Assembly (NCBI RefSeq): GCF_017353175.1
Contig: NZ_JAFMYW010000002.1
Location: 62,001-126,000 of the forward strand
Reading direction: 5' to 3'
DNA from: Fibrella forsythiae
GTDB taxonomy: Bacteria; Bacteroidota; Bacteroidia; Cytophagales; Spirosomataceae
Length of the DNA stretch: 64,000 nt
Shown: one piece after another, positions 61,363 through 64,000 of the stretch
Layout of the letters: each line of letters begins with the position of its first letter
Position numbering within the stretch: position 1 is the stretch's first letter
Notes under the pieces: model-generated
Told to the model about the DNA's origin: nothing
What the model saw: only the letters and a program-made list of their open reading frames with translations
Databases searched by the model: none
Program-made: the position numbers and the translations under genes

Positions 61363-62493
61363 ATGTTACGAGGGCTGTTGGTGGTGGGTGGATGGCTATC
61401 GGTCATTACTTGTTGGGGGCAGGCTGCAAAAAGCGCATCTGCAGCTGGCAATGGTCTGGTAGGTGAGTATTACGCAGGGGCGACTTTCAACCGAAAAGTG
61501 TTAGTACGTACCGACCCACAGATTGATTTTAGCTGGGATGGTTACACGTTGCCCGCTCCCGGCGTAACCCCTAACTCGTTTTCTGTTCGCTGGACAGGGA
61601 AGGTATACGCGCCCGTAACCGGCCCTTACAAATTCACGGCGGTAGTTGATGATGGCATCCGAATATGGGTAGATGGCAAGTTGGCGATGGACGAATGGCG
61701 CTACCGCCGACAGAAACTGGCCGGACAGTCGGTAACCCTACAGGCTGGAAAATTTTATGATCTGAAAATTGAGTACTACAATGCCAAAAACGGTGGGTAT
61801 GTACAGTTGAACTGGAATTTGGTGAATGAGGCAGGTAAATCGCCCGCGTTCGAGAATGCACCACAACAGAAAATATCAGGTCAATTCCTGTATAACGGCA
61901 CCCCGCAAAAGACCACCCTGCCGCCCGCCGTTACACCTAAACCAAAGCCTGTACCGGCGGTAGTTCCGAAAAAAGTGCTACCCGTTGCTGTTAAAAAATC
62001 ATCGGTCGACTCCAAATCAGACGCGTCTAAGTCAACCCTCGCCGGTGTCAAGCCGGTGCCGCCCCGGGCGGTAACCGCACAAGTGCCTACGCTCTCTGCG
62101 CCGGTAACGACATCAGTCAGTGAACCGACTAGACAACTCGTTACTGCCACTACCAGCTTACCCGTGGTAAAACAGATCGCATTTGCGCAGAGCGATTATC
62201 AACTGCTGCCTTCATCGTATGAGGCGCTGAATGAACTGGCAACAACCATGCGTCGCGACACGACCATCCGGCTTACCATTGCTGGCCATACCGACAACAT
62301 TGGTGATCCCCGGCTGAATCTGACTTTATCGGAACACCGGGCCAAGGTTGTGCGCTTTTACCTGGTCCGACAAGGAATTGCCGAGCATAGGCTCACGATC
62401 GTGGCTTTTGGCGGGTCGTACCCCCTGGCTTCCAACGAAACGGAGGCTGGTCGGGAACAAAACCGGCGGGTCGAATTCAAGTTTCAGCCGTAG
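61363..62493 (+). CDS. Secreted PA14-OmpA protein
   Basis: 376 residues from the ATG at 61363, chosen because it opens a signal-like segment (MLRGLLVVGGWLSVITCWGQ); a longer frame starts at 61282. A PA14 domain follows (about 30-165, GLVGEYYAG, GPYKFTAVVDDGIRIWVDGKL, KIEYYNAKNGGYVQLNW), then a Pro/Val/Thr-rich linker (about 180-265) and an OmpA-like peptidoglycan-binding domain (about 270-376, IRLTIAGHTDNIGDPRLNLTLS...RVEFKF with the Asp and Arg used for diaminopimelate binding). PA14 binds glycans or acts as a spacer; the protein likely tethers a surface ligand to the cell wall. Confidence 0.85.
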   Translation: MLRGLLVVGGWLSVITCWGQAAKSASAAGNGLVGEYYAGATFNRKVLVRTDPQIDFSWDGYTLPAPGVTPNSFSVRWTGKVYAPVTGPYKFTAVVDDGIRIWVDGKLAMDEWRYRRQKLAGQSVTLQAGKFYDLKIEYYNAKNGGYVQLNWNLVNEAGKSPAFENAPQQKISGQFLYNGTPQKTTLPPAVTPKPKPVPAVVPKKVLPVAVKKSSVDSKSDASKSTLAGVKPVPPRAVTAQVPTLSAPVTTSVSEPTRQLVTATTSLPVVKQIAFAQSDYQLLPSSYEALNELATTMRRDTTIRLTIAGHTDNIGDPRLNLTLSEHRAKVVRFYLVRQGIAEHRLTIVAFGGSYPLASNETEAGREQNRRVEFKFQP

Positions 62494-62516
62494 CGTTGGC
62501 TCAGGTACGTTGCCCG

Positions 62517-63263
62517 CTACACATAGATCATTTTGCGGGTCATACCACCGTCTACCACAAAGTTTTGGCCGGTAATGAAATCGTTGGCGTCGTCGAGCAG
62601 GAACAGGATCATCCGGGCAATATCGTCGGGGCGGCCAACGCGACCGGCGGGGTGCTGACTGTGATCGGCAGGGCGTATCTTTTCGGGGTCAGGATGTCCT
62701 TTCTTGAGTCCTGATACATCAATCCAGCCGGGGCTAATGCAGTTGGCACGTACCTGCGGGCCGAGGCTCATGGCCAGCGAATGAGTCAGCGCAAAAATCC
62801 CGCCTTTACTGGCTGAGTAGCCAAACGTATCAGGTTCTGACTGGAAAGCCCGCGTTGAACACAGGCTGATGATTGTACCCCGTTGTTCGCGGAGATGCGG
62901 CGCGGTGTATTTAGCGCAGAGGAACAGGCCCGACAGGTTCACGCCGATCGCCCGATTCCATTCTTCAAATGACAGGTCATCGATGGATTTGTACTGCATC
63001 ACGGCGGCGTTGTTGATCAGCGCATCGATACGGCCAAACTGCTTCACTGTCTTTTTTATCGCCTGCTGTACCGACTGTTCATCCGATACGTCGCATTGAA
63101 CAAACTGCGCGTTGGGATGCGCGGCACTTAATTCATCGCTAGCCTCGGCAAGGGCTTCGGGGTCGGCTTCCCAAAGCGACACGGCGTAATCGTGATTGAG
63201 CAGAAATTCAGCCGTGGCGCGGCCAATTCCTTGCCCCGCGCCGGTGATAATAATCGTTTTCAT
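62517..63263 (-). CDS. Short-chain dehydrogenase/reductase
   Basis: 248 residues from the ATG at 63263; an upstream frame extends to 63434 through the hairpin region but has no family match. Classical SDR: nucleotide site TGAGQGIG (7-14), CDV near 57-59, NNAA (84-87), catalytic Ser near 136, Tyr149 and Lys153 (YSASK), and the ending TGQNFVVDGGMTRKM. An Asp/Glu after the second beta strand (WEADPEAL) favours NAD(H). Substrate not predictable. Convergent with the PA14-OmpA gene (23 bp) and divergent from the last permease. Confidence 0.9.
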   Translation of the reverse strand: MKTIIITGAGQGIGRATAEFLLNHDYAVSLWEADPEALAEASDELSAAHPNAQFVQCDVSDEQSVQQAIKKTVKQFGRIDALINNAAVMQYKSIDDLSFEEWNRAIGVNLSGLFLCAKYTAPHLREQRGTIISLCSTRAFQSEPDTFGYSASKGGIFALTHSLAMSLGPQVRANCISPGWIDVSGLKKGHPDPEKIRPADHSQHPAGRVGRPDDIARMILFLLDDANDFITGQNFVVDGGMTRKMIYV

Positions 63264-63343
63264 AGAGTGTAAACCAGGTTGCTGATAGGCCTGGCACCGG
63301 CAAATTAGTAAGCGGGAAGGAGGCCGGGTACAGTTTGGGAAAG

Positions 63344-63403
63344 CCGGACGGCGGCTGTCCGGTGACCCTATGGGTTCAGGATCACCGGACAGCCGCCGTC
63401 CGG
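63344..63403. repeat. 22-bp perfect inverted repeat upstream of permease 15
   Basis: Arms 63344-63365 and 63382-63403 are fully complementary over 22 bases around a 16-base loop (CCCTATGGGTTCAGGA). Each arm contains the half-sites CGGACA/CGGACG and TGTCCG/CGTCCG, so the right arm is part of the enhancer site and the left arm duplicates it in the opposite orientation. Confidence 0.85.
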
Positions 63404-63480
63404 TTTCGGACAGTGATACGTGTCGGTAGTGCATGAGACTAGCTTATAGGGCCTGTTGAGCGAGTTGGCACGGCTCTTGA
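63386..63480 (+). promoter_or_regulatory. Enhancer site plus sigma-54-like promoter for permease 15 (copy 4)
   Basis: CGGACA, CGTCC and CGGACA lie at 63386-63412 (first spacer one base shorter than in copies 1-3). The GG of TGGCAC (63466-63471) starts 55 nt after the last base, then five bases and TTGA (63477-63480). TGGCACGGCTCTTGAC is nearly identical to copy 1 (TGGCACGGCTGTTGAC). Predicted start of transcription near 63491, 25 nt before the ATG. Confidence 0.75.
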
Positions 63481-63515
63481 CCGGTCGTATTTGTCTATTA
63501 AACAGGCCTTTTGCT

Positions 63516-64000
63516 ATGTTTCGTCATTACTTCATCATTTCTTTCCGGAGCCTGCGTAAGAACCAGGTGTTTACGCTGATCAACATTGTTGGGTTAGGGT
63601 TGGGTATTGCCGCTTTCGGTCTCATCTGGGAGTACATCGCTTTTGAGCGAAGCGTAAATCAGTTTCATCAGAAGCTACCCAATCTCTACCGCGTTTTGCT
63701 GGAAGATAAATCGGGTGAAACCGGCGAATTTGGTCCTTCAGCCCTTGCCCCGGAGGCGCAGGCCGCCTTTCCTGAAATCGATGCTTTTTGTCGGCTCGTG
63801 ACGGGCGCTGCGCAGGCGATCGTCAGCGTACCTCAGGCAAACGGCGGCGCGAAAACATTTCGCGAAACCAATGCCGCACTGGCAGATGGCAGCTTTTTTT
63901 CGATGTTTACGTTTCCGCTGGTGAGTGGCAACCCAGCTAGCCTGAAACAACCCAACACCGTGTTTCTATCAGCAAGTACGGCCCGTCGGTATTTCGATGA
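63516..64000 (+). CDS. Duplicated FtsX/MacB-like permease 15, 3' end outside window
   Basis: The frame is open from the ATG at 63516 to the window edge (161 codons). MFRHYFIISFRSLRKNQ leads to TM1 (FTLINIVGLGLGIAAFGLI) and the first periplasmic domain (RSVNQFHQKLPNLYRVLL, FFSMFTFPLVSGNPASL, NTVFLSASTARRYF), all matching the other copies. The region after TM1 (WEYIAFERSVNQFH) resembles permease 12 most. It opens a fifth promoter group that continues outside the window. Confidence 0.88.
   Translation, partial: MFRHYFIISFRSLRKNQVFTLINIVGLGLGIAAFGLIWEYIAFERSVNQFHQKLPNLYRVLLEDKSGETGEFGPSALAPEAQAAFPEIDAFCRLVTGAAQAIVSVPQANGGAKTFRETNAALADGSFFSMFTFPLVSGNPASLKQPNTVFLSASTARRYFD

Noticed and set aside
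1-64000. tRNA, rRNA, insertion sequences or phage genes
   Set aside because: No cloverleaf, rRNA-like stretch, transposase, integrase or terminal repeat pair could be supported anywhere in the window.

Overview
The window reads as chromosomal DNA of a Bacteroidota bacterium, most likely a Cytophagales member close to Spirosoma. This is inferred from the protein families, the near absence of Shine-Dalgarno sequences, the lipobox and signal-peptide style, and above all the large family of duplicated FtsX/MacB-like permeases (older 'DUF214' proteins) known from that group. No rRNA, tRNA, insertion sequence, integrase or CRISPR array was seen.

Layout. (1) 1-8853: cell-envelope and unknown genes: an actin/Hsp70-fold protein cut by the window edge, two single-pass membrane proteins, a secreted GH130-type glycosidase/phosphorylase, and three secreted or lipoprotein genes on the minus strand. 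(2) 9179-15788: a complete 2-oxoglutarate dehydrogenase cluster (E1 sucA, E2 sucB with two lipoyl domains, E3 lpdA), with two small overlapping DUF4177-like genes between E2 and E3, followed by a convergent YpfJ-type zinc metallopeptidase. (3) 17020-64000: fourteen complete and one truncated permease gene of about 790-820 codons, all on the plus strand, in five promoter-led groups starting at 17020, 25381, 30568, 52083 and 63516 (the 57559 gene has no recognised promoter). Between and after them lie a GIN-domain adhesin-like gene, a 4-TM MacB-like permease, an esterase lipoprotein, small secreted proteins, a TPR/actin-fold secreted protein, an OstA-like protein, two frameshifted genes (Uma2-like and DUF5990-like), a GyrI-like protein, a PA14-OmpA protein and an SDR dehydrogenase.

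The most notable result is regulatory. Each of the five group leaders is preceded by the same module: half-sites CGGACA / TGTCC / CGGACA, then exactly 55 nt to the GG of a sigma-54-like -24/-12 element (TGGYAC-N5-TTG). This points to one enhancer-binding regulator controlling the whole permease family. No ABC ATPase, membrane-fusion protein, outer-membrane channel or regulator gene lies in the window, so the permeases are orphans here.

The permease spacers are almost entirely long imperfect inverted repeats, in at least three unrelated sequence families, running from just after one stop codon to just before the next ATG. Two permease-tail remnants flank the 25381 gene and look like scars of recombination within the array. 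A short word, CAGGTACGTT (either orientation, core GGTACGT), is strongly over-represented across the whole window, in several reading frames and between genes, so the constraint appears to act on DNA rather than protein.
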